Below, piece by piece: positions 1 to 6,481 of a stretch of 7,087 bases of DNA. The DNA comes from Acidobacteriota bacterium (GTDB lineage Bacteria > Acidobacteriota > Terriglobia > UBA7540). The stretch covers positions 1 to 7,087 of the forward strand of contig JAKASH010000149.1 of assembly GCA_021828225.1 (NCBI GenBank). The letters are read 5' to 3'. A program made the translations under genes and the position numbers. The notes below the pieces were generated by a model. That model was not told where the DNA came from. It did not search any database and saw only the letters and a program-made list of their open reading frames with translations. Numbering within the stretch: position 1 is the first letter of the stretch; every line of letters starts with the position of its first letter.

Positions 1-43
1 AATATCTCGCCTTCTCCGCGTTGCCCTTCCCATTGCCTGTCAT
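1..43 (-). CDS. Host gene, 5' end only (partial)
   Basis: This is a leftward reading frame that starts with ATG at 43 and stays open to the window edge. It encodes 14 codons: MTGNGKGNAEKARY. The main support is a near-ideal ribosome binding site (GGGGGAGG at 57-50) with a 6-nt spacer. The fragment is too short to identify a product, and all rightward frames through this flank are also open, so the call rests on the ribosome binding site alone. If it is correct, the transposon lies upstream of this gene, in its promoter or 5' untranslated region, and leaves the coding sequence intact. Confidence 0.45.
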   Translation of the reverse strand, partial: MTGNGKGNAEKARY

Positions 44-49
44 TGCACA

Positions 50-57
50 CCTCCCCC
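50..57 (-). promoter_or_regulatory. Ribosome binding site of the flanking host gene
   Basis: The minus strand reads GGGGGAGG here, then 6 nt (TGTGCA), then ATG at 43. This strong site decides the start of the partial leftward gene. The target duplication begins only 7 bp upstream of it, so the element is inserted almost against the translation start region. Confidence 0.5.
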
Positions 58-63
58 TCAAAT

Positions 64-68
64 CATTC
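64..68. repeat. Target-site duplication, left copy (CATTC)
   Basis: CATTC directly precedes the left terminal TGTGAC and recurs directly after the right terminal GTCACA at 7082-7086. A 5-bp duplication is what Tn7-family transposases leave, so this fixes both element boundaries to the base and shows that the present ends were generated by one insertion. Confidence 0.93.
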
Positions 69-93
69 TGTGACTTAAAGCATAATTTTGCCG
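69..93 (+). repeat. Left terminal inverted repeat with TnsB site L1
   Basis: This 25-bp end begins TGTGACTTAAAGCATAA and matches the reverse complement of 7057-7081 at 24 of 25 positions. The inner 19 bp (75-93, TTAAAGCATAATTTTGCCG) is the outermost copy of the binding-site repeat. The TGT...ACA termini are typical of Tn7 and Mu-type DDE elements. Confidence 0.92.
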
Positions 94-101
94 GATTTCA
101 A
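73..101 (-). promoter_or_regulatory. Possible outward promoter in the left end
   Basis: On the minus strand TTGAAA (101-96) is followed after 17 bp by TTAAGT (78-73). The -35 matches the sigma-70 consensus at 5 of 6 positions and the -10 at only 3 of 6. It would point out of the element into the gene starting at 43. This is a weak, speculative call: AT-rich repeat sequence easily produces such matches. Confidence 0.15.
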
Positions 102-115
102 CCATAACGTTGCCG
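97..115 (+). repeat. Presumed TnsB binding site L2
   Basis: TTCAACCATAACGTTGCCG. It has the same orientation as L1 and starts 22 bp after it (a 3-bp gap), roughly two helical turns. It shares the CATAA core and the 3' TGCCG with all other left-end copies. Confidence 0.85.
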
Positions 116-173
116 GCCCCCAGCCGCTAAGTCCTTTCCTTGCGAAATCCCAACTGATATTTCTCGGCCTTTC

Positions 174-192
174 TTTAACCATAACTTTGCCG
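174..192 (+). repeat. Presumed TnsB binding site L3
   Basis: TTTAACCATAACTTTGCCG. Same orientation as L1 and L2, starting 77 bp after L2. The long L2-L3 gap gives the left end the spread layout seen at one end of Tn7, where separate sites are brought together in the transpososome. Confidence 0.85.
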
Positions 193-215
193 AAAGTGCA
201 TTTTTAAACCATAAG
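187..215 (+). promoter_or_regulatory. Candidate promoter of the tns operon, built from L3/L4
   Basis: TTGCCG (187-192, the 3' end of L3) and CATAAG (210-215, inside L4) are separated by exactly 17 bp, and each matches the sigma-70 hexamers at 4 of 6 positions. If real, transcription would start near 222 and leave a leader of about 135 nt before the first gene, and TnsB bound to L3/L4 would block polymerase. TnsB autorepression of this kind is established for Tn7; its use here is inferred. Confidence 0.3.
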
Positions 216-222
216 CTTGCCG
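204..222 (+). repeat. Presumed TnsB binding site L4
   Basis: TTAAACCATAAGCTTGCCG. This is the innermost left-end copy, starting 30 bp after L3, in the same orientation. It ends the 154-bp left end (69-222). Confidence 0.85.
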
Positions 223-357
223 CGGGTGCAGTCGTTTGAGTACGGCTGCAGCCATCACGACTTTTCGTTGCCATTGGAGGGGTACGCGATCTGTGAAGCA
301 GGTTTCCAAAAAGTTCTTGCATTCAATATGCACGTGTGACACTATGCACCTATACAT
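223..357. other. Untranslated stretch between left end and first gene
   Basis: No gene of normal size is supported here. Visible signals are a perfect 10-bp palindrome GGCTGCAGCC (244-253), a strong unassigned ribosome-binding-like GGAGGGG (276-282), a CACGTG palindrome (331-336) and a direct repeat ATGCAC at 328-333 and 344-349. These could belong to the leader of the tns transcript, but none is diagnostic on its own. Confidence 0.5.
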
Positions 358-388
358 ATGGGAAAGCATGAGAGACCAGAACAGGTAG
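293..388 (+). CDS. Possible 31-aa leader peptide
   Basis: A short frame starts with GTG at 293 and stops at TAG 386-388; it begins MKQVSKKFLHSICTC. It lies 10 nt downstream of GGAGGGG (276-282), slightly farther than usual, and overlaps the first 31 bases of the next gene in another frame. That gene has no visible ribosome binding site at its ATG (358), so translation of this leader could deliver ribosomes to it. The peptide resembles nothing I recognise. Frames of this length occur often by chance, so this is a candidate only. Confidence 0.17.
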   Translation: MKQVSKKFLHSICTCDTMHLYIWESMRDQNR

Positions 389-699
389 AGGCGTGGTTTC
401 GGGCAGCGATCAGTGAGATGTGGCCGGTAGCGATCGGCTCTCTGTCGCTACGGAGGAGCCCCTGCATACGGAAGCATTGCGCTCTCTGTCAGAAGGGCGA
501 GGGGCACCAAAGTTACGCCCTTTACGGGCGCAAGGGGAACCGACGTTTTGCTGTCTATGTTCCGGACGAGCTTGCACCGGAGGTCGAACGAGCCGTGCGG
601 AATGGCCGACGGCTTCAGGAGTTGGTCGCGGAGGCAGGCCGAAGATACACACTGGCATTGAAAAACGAGCGACGCGCTCGGAGCCGGCAAAGGCACTGA
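358..699 (+). CDS. DUF6788-like small Cys-motif protein, first gene of the tns operon
   Basis: This is a 113-aa basic protein. Residues 27-36 (GSLSLRRSPC) followed by CIRKHCALC give Cys36, Cys41 and Cys44, with His50 nearby. This matches the pattern of small DUF6788-type proteins (GS-x-RR/Y-x-KCGKPNCxC-like) often found beside transposases; their function is not established. The motif is a plausible metal-binding knuckle. The C-terminal third (71-113) is charged and probably helical, ending in an Arg-rich tail, which suggests DNA or RNA binding. The only in-frame start after the TGA at 337-339, apart from Met21 at 418, is ATG 358, which lacks a clear ribosome binding site. The gene stops 22 bp before tnsAB and must be co-transcribed with it, which argues for a role in transposition or its control. 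The family assignment is from memory of the motif, not from a search. Confidence 0.72.
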   Translation: MGKHERPEQVEAWFRAAISEMWPVAIGSLSLRRSPCIRKHCALCQKGEGHQSYALYGRKGNRRFAVYVPDELAPEVERAVRNGRRLQELVAEAGRRYTLALKNERRARSRQRH

Positions 700-708
700 A
701 CGCCACGC

Positions 709-715
709 AGGAGGT
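709..715 (+). promoter_or_regulatory. Ribosome binding site that fixes the GTG start of tnsAB
   Basis: AGGAGGT lies 6 nt upstream of GTG 722-724. This near-perfect site settles the unusual start codon and lies in the short gap after the upstream stop (697-699). Confidence 0.85.
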
Positions 716-721
716 CTCGTC

Positions 722-3412
722 GTGTTAAGCGAGGAGGATTTTCTATCCTGGTGTAATCGGCTGAATCTGTCGCGTGAGGCGGCCGCTGTCGTGGCCCAGA
801 TTCGACGAACCGAGCCCTCGCGCCGGGTCCGTGGTGGACGCTCGAATGTCAGCGGCCGCTATCCAAGCCGCAAGATGGGTGTCACCATCCAGTTTGAAAG
901 CCATCGCGTCGAGCTGGCCTTCATTTATCAGATGGAGCACGATGACGAGGTTTTGGAATACTACGATCAACCCACCTCGATCCCGCTCAAGTATAAGTCC
1001 ATCAGGGGGAAGCGCCTGACGGTCTGGCACACACCAGACTTCTTCGTGATTCGGAGGGGTTCTGGAGGCTGGGAGGAATGCAAGACTGAGAGTGAGTTGA
1101 AGAAGCTCGCAGCGAAGAGTCCGTGTCGATACCAGCAGGCAGGCAGCAGCTGGCGCTGTCCTCCCGGAGAAGCTCACGCGAACAGCCTGGGCCTTTATTA
1201 CCGCTTCCGTTCATCGGTCGAAATCAACTGGGCGTTTCAGCAGAACATTCAGTTTCTGGAGGATTACTGGCGGTTTCAAGTGTGTCCGGTGGTTCCTGCG
1301 ATCCGCCAGCGAGTCCGAGATGAGGTGGCCCGCCGTCCTGGCCTCCGGTTAAGCGATCTGTTTCGCGCAGCAGAGGGTATCGCCGGCCGCGATGACATTT
1401 ATCGGCTGGTTGCCTGCGGCGACATTCATGTCGATCTTAACGATGCCGCGCTGGTCGAATCTGCGAAAGTACGCGTTTTCCCGGACGCCGAGGCAGCGGC
1501 GGTCTGGAAGGCAGTTGAAGTTGATAGCAAGGCGAAAGACAGACCGACGCTTGTGCGCATCGCGGCCGGCGGTTCGATTAAGTGGGATGGGAAAGTGTGG
1601 AGGATCATAAACGCCGGCGAGCGAAGGGTTAGCCTGCTGGGAGGAGACGGGGTCCTCACCGAGATACCTCTTGAGGCATTTGAAGAGTTGGTCAGGAAGA
1701 GCCGGATTGTGGGTGCGGAGCCCGATACCCCCCTGGAGTCGCAGGCGTCTCATCTTCTTTCGACGGCCTGCGAAGAGGATCTGAAAGTGGCGAACCGCCG
1801 CTACGAGCTCGTACAGCGGCGCTTGAGTGGTGAGCGGGATATTGTAAGTGGGGTAGTCTCGGACAGGACGCTACGCCTTTGGACAGCCCGGTACAGAGAA
1901 GCCAAAGACCAGTGCGGAAGCGGGTATTTGGGATTGATTCCGAAAACCGGCGAGCGAGGGAACCGCAATTACAAATTGCCGGCCGAGAGCCAGGCCCTGC
2001 TGGACGAGTTTATTACCAAAGATTACGAGAACATTAAGCAGAAGTCCCGGTTCGCAGCCTGGGCTGGGCTGCTGCGCACAGCAGAGAAGAAAGGGATTCG
2101 AGCACCCAGCTACGTGACCTTCTGTCGCGCCGTGGCACAACGGCCTGGGTTCGACCAGTGCTTCAAACGGCAAGGCCACCGGGCTGCATATCAGCATGAA
2201 CCATTTTACTGGGAGCTGACCCTGACAACCCCACGTCACGGGAATCGCCCTTTTGAGATTGGGCACGTTGACCACACTCAACTGGATATAGAACTTGCAA
2301 GCTCACAGATCAATCGTGTTCTTGGGAGACCCTGGATGACCTTTCTAACTGATTCCTTCTCCCGCCGCATTCTGGCCTTCTATCTCACTTTTGACGATCC
2401 CAGCTACCGCTCGTGCATGATGATCTTGCGGGAATGTGTCCGCCGGCATGCTCGGCTCCCCCAGATTACGGTTGTTGACGGCGGAGCTGAGTTCAGGAGC
2501 ACATATCTTGAAACCTTGGTAGCCAGATATCAATGCACCAAGAAGACGCGCCCGCCTGCCAAGGGTCGTTTCGGCTCCGTGATTGAACGGCTGTTCGGAA
2601 CCACGAACACTCAATTGATCCACAATTTGAGCGGCAACACCCAAATCACTCGTAACGTGCGCCAAGTGACCAAGTCTGTTAATCCCAAGGAACATGCTGT
2701 ATGGACACTGGAGCGGCTGTACAAGCGCCTTGCTGAGTATGTATTCGAGGTCTATGACACGACGAGCCATCCGGCTTTGGGCCAAAGTCCGCGGGAGGCG
2801 TTTCAGTTGGGACTGGAAGCGTTTGGGTTCCGTCCCGAATGCAGGATTCCATATAACCAGGATTTTATTATCGCCACGCTTCCCACCGTTGCGAAGGGCA
2901 CAGCCAAGGTAACGACGGGGCGCGGTGTAAAGATAAATCACATTTATTACTGGTCGAGCAACTTTCAGGATCCTGGCGTAGTCAACCAGCAGATTCCCGT
3001 CCGGTACGATCCGTTCGATGCGGGTACGGCCTATGCATATGTTGGAAGGCAATGGGTCGAATGCCACTCCGAGTACTATGCCCTGCTGCACGATCACTCC
3101 GAGAGAGAACTGATGCTCGCCAGTTGTGAAATTCGTCGCCGGAAACAGCACGACGCAAGCGAATTCGCCGTGACCGCCAAGAGACTGGGAACTTTCCTGC
3201 ACTCAGTCGAAGCCGACGAAGCCGACGAAGCCGTTTTGATACAGCGGATACGGGATCAGGAGGGACAAGCGATATGGAATCCCAGGCTTACCGCCGTCGC
3301 AGCAGAACCCACATACCTGAACGAACTCGGGCCGAAGGGCCTGCCGGACGAGGATGCGCCGGTTGATTACGGAAGTCCGCCAGAAGGCGACGAGATCTAC
3401 GGAGAGTTCTGA
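722..3412 (+). CDS. tnsAB: TnsA-TnsB fusion transposase
   Basis: This 896-aa protein performs the DNA breakage and joining of Tn7-type transposition. Residues about 55-200 form a TnsA endonuclease domain: E59 and E64 in FESHRVELAF, D106 in HTPDFF, then E119 and K121 in WEECK, a complete PD-(D/E)xK set for cutting 5' ends. Residues about 280-330 (around KWDGKVWRI) and 375-475 look like the TnsB N-terminal DNA-binding part, which would bind the 19-bp end repeats. Residues about 510-690 are the RNase H-like integrase core with D517 (GHVDHTQ), D586 (VVDGGAEF) and E622 (SVIERLFG). D586 and E622 are separated by 35 residues, so this is a DDE enzyme with intact catalysis. Residues about 725-785 form the Mu-type beta-barrel (YDPFDAGTAYAY). 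The acidic tail (826-896), with ADEADEA from a small DNA repeat, may contact TnsC. Such fusions are known from other Tn7-like groups, including some type I-B CRISPR-associated ones. The start is GTG with an ideal ribosome binding site; tnsC follows after one base. Confidence 0.95.
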   Translation: MLSEEDFLSWCNRLNLSREAAAVVAQIRRTEPSRRVRGGRSNVSGRYPSRKMGVTIQFESHRVELAFIYQMEHDDEVLEYYDQPTSIPLKYKSIRGKRLTVWHTPDFFVIRRGSGGWEECKTESELKKLAAKSPCRYQQAGSSWRCPPGEAHANSLGLYYRFRSSVEINWAFQQNIQFLEDYWRFQVCPVVPAIRQRVRDEVARRPGLRLSDLFRAAEGIAGRDDIYRLVACGDIHVDLNDAALVESAKVRVFPDAEAAAVWKAVEVDSKAKDRPTLVRIAAGGSIKWDGKVWRIINAGERRVSLLGGDGVLTEIPLEAFEELVRKSRIVGAEPDTPLESQASHLLSTACEEDLKVANRRYELVQRRLSGERDIVSGVVSDRTLRLWTARYREAKDQCGSGYLGLIPKTGERGNRNYKLPAESQALLDEFITKDYENIKQKSRFAAWAGLLRTAEKKGIRAPSYVTFCRAVAQRPGFDQCFKRQGHRAAYQHEPFYWELTLTTPRHGNRPFEIGHVDHTQLDIELASSQINRVLGRPWMTFLTDSFSRRILAFYLTFDDPSYRSCMMILRECVRRHARLPQITVVDGGAEFRSTYLETLVARYQCTKKTRPPAKGRFGSVIERLFGTTNTQLIHNLSGNTQITRNVRQVTKSVNPKEHAVWTLERLYKRLAEYVFEVYDTTSHPALGQSPREAFQLGLEAFGFRPECRIPYNQDFIIATLPTVAKGTAKVTTGRGVKINHIYYWSSNFQDPGVVNQQIPVRYDPFDAGTAYAYVGRQWVECHSEYYALLHDHSERELMLASCEIRRRKQHDASEFAVTAKRLGTFLHSVEADEADEAVLIQRIRDQEGQAIWNPRLTAVAAEPTYLNELGPKGLPDEDAPVDYGSPPEGDEIYGEF
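3209..3233 (+). repeat. Short 9-bp tandem repeat inside tnsAB
   Basis: The unit GAAGCCGAC occurs about 2.8 times and encodes EADEADEA in the TnsB tail (residues about 830-837). It keeps the frame, so its copy number could change by slippage without breaking the protein. Confidence 0.6.
3401..3406 (+). promoter_or_regulatory. Ribosome binding site that fixes the tnsC start
   Basis: GGAGAG lies 7 nt upstream of ATG 3414-3416, inside the last codons of tnsAB. It favours this start over the in-frame ATG at 3354, which would add 20 residues entirely within tnsAB. Translation of the two genes is probably coupled. Confidence 0.75.
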
Positions 3413-3413
3413 A

Positions 3414-4586
3414 ATGACCCTATCGCCAGGATTCTCTCGCAACTTGCTTGAAGGGCCGAAAAGCGCTCGACTGGCCCACTTCCGTTCTTATACGGTTGCC
3501 CACCCGCTGTTGGTGCAAGCGAAAGAAAAACTGACGGCTGCCATTTTCGATTCCGAGCCGAACTCACTGATCTTTGTGGTGGGGCCAACTGGCGTGGGGA
3601 AGACCACATTGCGGATCCGGACTGAGCAGATTCTCGCTGATGAATTACGGCTGGAGCTGGAAGATAATCGGGAACGCATCGCGGTGGTGAGCGTCGAAGC
3701 CATGGCGCCGGAATCAGGCAACTTCTCCTGGCGGGATCTGTTCAAGAGGCTTCTCCAAGCGCTCGACGAACCGTTAATCGAATACAAACGGGATCTGCGG
3801 GCGGAGTTGGCTCCGTTGCGGTCTTCCCGGCGTTCCAGTCCGACGATGGCTCAATACCGATACGGGCTCGAAAGGGCACTCCAGTTTCGCCGTCCCACAG
3901 CAGTCATGATTGACGAAGCCCAGCATTTGGCCAAGATTGCTTCTGGGCGGCGACTGCTTGATCAGTTAGATGTCATTAAATCCGTAGCGAACCAGACCGG
4001 TACGGTTCACGTGCTTTTCGGCACCTATGATCTTGCTTTTCGAAATCTGAGTGGTCAACTGAGCCGGAGGAGTATCGATATCCACTTTCCGCGCTACCAT
4101 GCGGAGTCCGCCCAGGAACGACAGGCCTTTATAAGCGTCGTCCGCTCATTCGCCCGGCAGTTACCCTTGCCGGTTCTGCCGGACCTCGTGGGTGAATGGG
4201 AGTTCCTCTACGAGAGAAGCCTTGGCTGTATCGGTGTCCTGAAGCAATGGCTGACGCGATCCTTGTCCACCGCCCTCCGCCGGGGCGAGTCAACGCTGAC
4301 CCACCAAGATCTGGAAAGTCATGCTCTCTCGGTGGCGCAGCTGGAAAAGATCCTGTCCGAAATAACAGAGGGCGAGCTCCGCCTGAAAGACAGCGACGAT
4401 GCCCGATCTCGACTGCGCGAAAAGCTCGGCTTGGCTCGGCATGAGAACAGTCGTGCGCCGGCGCACGAAACGAGACCCGCGAATTCGAATTCCTTAAGAT
4501 CCCGTGCAACCCGGCGGCCTGGAGAGCGGCGCCCTGTGCGGGACATGATCGGGCAGGCGGAGGCCGGTTATGCAGCCAGTCTTTGA
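3414..4586 (+). CDS. tnsC: TnsC/TniB-type AAA+ transposition regulator
   Basis: This 390-aa ATPase bridges the transposase and the target selector. In the family it assembles as ATP-bound oligomers on target DNA, marks the site and stimulates TnsAB. Walker A is G57-T64 (GPTGVGKT). Walker B is at 164-171 (VMIDEAQH) with catalytic D167 and E168. GTYDL (203-207) fits the sensor-1 region, and SRRSIDIHFPRYH (217-229) probably carries the sensor or arginine-finger residues. A helical lid follows to about residue 340. The last 50 residues are basic and of low complexity, ending GYAASL, and probably contact a partner. The length sits between TniB (about 300) and Tn7 TnsC (about 555). The stop of tnsAB is one base upstream; its own 3' end overlaps tniQ by 17 bp. 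Confidence 0.93.
   Translation: MTLSPGFSRNLLEGPKSARLAHFRSYTVAHPLLVQAKEKLTAAIFDSEPNSLIFVVGPTGVGKTTLRIRTEQILADELRLELEDNRERIAVVSVEAMAPESGNFSWRDLFKRLLQALDEPLIEYKRDLRAELAPLRSSRRSSPTMAQYRYGLERALQFRRPTAVMIDEAQHLAKIASGRRLLDQLDVIKSVANQTGTVHVLFGTYDLAFRNLSGQLSRRSIDIHFPRYHAESAQERQAFISVVRSFARQLPLPVLPDLVGEWEFLYERSLGCIGVLKQWLTRSLSTALRRGESTLTHQDLESHALSVAQLEKILSEITEGELRLKDSDDARSRLREKLGLARHENSRAPAHETRPANSNSLRSRATRRPGERRPVRDMIGQAEAGYAASL
4559..4563 (+). promoter_or_regulatory. Ribosome binding site of tniQ
   Basis: GGAGG lies 6 nt before ATG 4570, inside the tnsC coding sequence. It supports this start and translational coupling across the 17-bp overlap. Confidence 0.8.
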
Positions 4587-6432
4587 TGCCTGGGACCTGA
4601 CTCTCCATCCGTTGAAGTCCCGGAACCGGCTCTACGCCCCAGTGCCGGAGGGGATAGGCACCGCGTTCGTGGAAAGCCTGAGCAGCTATGTGGTTCGTCT
4701 TGCGGAGGCTCATGCCGTTTCTACGAGCGACCTTATATCCCGTGAGCTTTCTCGCCATGCGAGCGCTCCAATCTATTCTTACTCCTGCTTTGGAATAAAT
4801 GGGCCTGAAGCCCGTGCCGTACGCTGGGTCCAGGCGGTGGAAAGGGCCACCCTTCGCTCGGACCTCCGCTATCTTACACTCTTGCCATTCAAGAGGCTCT
4901 TTCCTACCCAGTTACTGCTTCGGAAGATTCGTGCCTGGTGCCCGGAGTGCTATCAGGATATGACTGTCGCAGGGGTCGTTTACGACCCACTGCTTTGGTG
5001 CCTCCGGCTGGTCGAAGCTTGTCCTCGGCACCGCCGGCTTCTTGTGACTACCTGCAGCCGTTGCCGCCAATCGCATCGCCCGTTGTGCGCCGTTTCGCGA
5101 ACAGCATGTTGTTCATGGTGTGGGATGGAGTTGAGACAAACCTATGGATTTCCAGGCCCCGTTCCAACGGAATATCAATTGGCATCGGCCGATGCCATGG
5201 GTCAACTATTGGCTCGCGCCCCGGCAATCCCCCTGGAGGAAGGACTCCCGGATCGAGTGCGAGATGTACTTACCGCCTATATTGCGGCATTCGCCGCGGG
5301 CAATCGCGCGGCGGTAGCTGAAACGGTTCAGTACCATCCGAATGTGCTCCGTGGGTGGCTTCTCGGCCACAGGAGGCTGCGTGTCGACACTTTATTTCGT
5401 GTGTGGTATCGGCTAAAGCTGCCTGTATCGGTCCTCTTCTCCCCGCCAGGCGTACCGCTGCCATGGGAAGAGAACAGCACAGCGATCAGCAGCCTTGAGC
5501 GGAGAAAAAAAGTAGCGCCCAGGCACAGCCGCGACAAACTCCGGAAAGCTCTTGAGGAGGCGGTTCATGAGCAGCCGCCTCCGGCCCTGTCTGAAGTTGC
5601 CCGCAGGCTTGGATACCTGCAGACTGGTGCGCTTCACCGCGCACATCATGCGCTTTGCGTTCAGATTGTCAAACGCTACCACCAGTCCGGCCGCTGGTCG
5701 TCTTGGTGTAAGGCGGGAGCAAGGCCTATCTGTGACCTGCCAAAAGTAAAGCAGGTCTTGGAAGATTATCTGAGAGCCGAAGGTCCAATCCCTCCGTTGG
5801 ATCGAATCGCGGCGTCTCTTGGTTACGTGGGCGGTGCGCACATTCGCAGGAAGTTCCCGGACCTATGCAGGGCACTATACGCGAAAATCGCTCGACAAAG
5901 AGCGGAGAAGATTGCGGCCATTAACCCGGTTCTAGAGCAGGCACTCCAAGAAAATCCTCCGCCGACTCTTCGAGAACTGGCTCAGCGGGTTGACTTATCG
6001 TTTCCCCATTTTCTGAACTTACTTGTTCCCTCTTCGCGTCAGAGAGTTAAGCAGCGCCGACGGGAGTATATTGAATCCTGCCGCGCTGAACTGTACCACA
6101 AGCTGAAGGTTTCGCTGGACGAAAAGCCGCCCCCTCGACGCGAAGAGGTGTATACACGATTAGGTATAAGCGCGCCCTTCGCGCGTAACCACTTTCCAGA
6201 ATTACATCTTGCCCTCAGCGCACGATACTGGAAATACCGAAAAGAACAACGTGGGGCTCGGGAAGAAGCCACCCGACAGGAGATTCCGGCAATTGTGCAA
6301 AGCCTTCACGAGCAAGGCATCTGCCCATCGGTCGATCGAGTCAGGGATCTACTAAAAAGCAGATGTGCCCTCCAGTGGGAGGCCTTCGGCCAAGCAGTGT
6401 ATGACGCGCGGAGGTCGCTAGGCATCGACTGA
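4570..6432 (+). CDS. tniQ: TniQ/TnsD target-site selector with tandem HTH modules
   Basis: This 620-aa protein is expected to bind the target site and recruit TnsC. The N-terminus has the TniQ signature (residues 35-57, ESLSSYVVRLAEAH then SDLIS). Paired zinc clusters follow: C124/C127 (WCPEC) with C151/H154 (CPRH), and C162/C165 with C181/C184. Residues about 240-290 resemble a phage-repressor-like helix-turn-helix (AVAETVQYHPNVLRGWLLG). From residue 322 to the end come about five related modules with the pattern 'L..AL.E.PPP.L.E.A.RLGYS...L...FP.LC.AL.A.Y'. This layout matches TnsD-type selectors that read a specific chromosomal site better than short TniQ proteins of CRISPR-associated elements (about 400 aa or fewer). 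The start is ATG with GGAGG 6 nt upstream; no terminator hairpin is visible after the stop. The exact attachment site cannot be deduced from this sequence. Confidence 0.93.
   Translation: MQPVFDAWDLTLHPLKSRNRLYAPVPEGIGTAFVESLSSYVVRLAEAHAVSTSDLISRELSRHASAPIYSYSCFGINGPEARAVRWVQAVERATLRSDLRYLTLLPFKRLFPTQLLLRKIRAWCPECYQDMTVAGVVYDPLLWCLRLVEACPRHRRLLVTTCSRCRQSHRPLCAVSRTACCSWCGMELRQTYGFPGPVPTEYQLASADAMGQLLARAPAIPLEEGLPDRVRDVLTAYIAAFAAGNRAAVAETVQYHPNVLRGWLLGHRRLRVDTLFRVWYRLKLPVSVLFSPPGVPLPWEENSTAISSLERRKKVAPRHSRDKLRKALEEAVHEQPPPALSEVARRLGYLQTGALHRAHHALCVQIVKRYHQSGRWSSWCKAGARPICDLPKVKQVLEDYLRAEGPIPPLDRIAASLGYVGGAHIRRKFPDLCRALYAKIARQRAEKIAAINPVLEQALQENPPPTLRELAQRVDLSFPHFLNLLVPSSRQRVKQRRREYIESCRAELYHKLKVSLDEKPPPRREEVYTRLGISAPFARNHFPELHLALSARYWKYRKEQRGAREEATRQEIPAIVQSLHEQGICPSVDRVRDLLKSRCALQWEAFGQAVYDARRSLGID
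5533..6417 (+). repeat. Five divergent HTH modules in the C-terminal half of TniQ
   Basis: Protein-level repeats of about 50 residues lie near residues 322-370 (EQPPPALSEVARRLGY), 391-442 (GPIPPLDRIAASLGYV), 452-498 (ENPPPTLRELAQRVDL), 507-558 (EKPPPRREEVYTRLGI) and 571-616 (EQGICPSVDRVRDLL). Copies 2 and 4 keep the FP-x-L helix (RRKFPDLCRAL, NHFPELHLAL); copies 3 and 5 are more divergent. DNA-level identity is low, so the duplications are old and the copies have probably diverged to read different bases. Confidence 0.75.
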
Positions 6433-6481
6433 AGTCTATTCTTCCTGGGTGATCCGCGTGAAGACAACAATGTTCGCAGGT

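Noticed and set aside
98..322. Leftward open frame in the left end
   Set aside because: It runs through the TnsB binding repeats and the leader, has no domain, and its codons are dictated by the repeats.
335..340. Internal TGTGAC identical to the first six terminal bases
   Set aside because: It is followed by no 19-bp repeat and no paired end, so it is not a second transposon end.
420..728. 102-aa rightward frame overlapping the DUF6788-like gene
   Set aside because: It is in another frame of the same stretch; the Cys motif and spacing to tnsAB support the frame starting at 358.
2345..3202. 285-aa leftward open frame
   Set aside because: It lies wholly opposite the DDE core and C-terminal barrel of TnsAB, whose motifs are unmistakable; it is a GC-driven shadow frame.
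3354..3413. Earlier in-frame start for tnsC
   Set aside because: It would overlap tnsAB by 59 bp; the later ATG 3414 has GGAGAG at 7 nt and directly follows the tnsAB stop.
4129..4758. 209-aa leftward open frame across the tnsC-tniQ junction
   Set aside because: It is antisense to two well-supported genes, Pro/Arg/Gly-rich and without recognisable domains.
6433..6481. Terminator between the convergent tniQ and cargo genes
   Set aside because: No stem-loop followed by a T-run is visible on either strand in these 49 bases.
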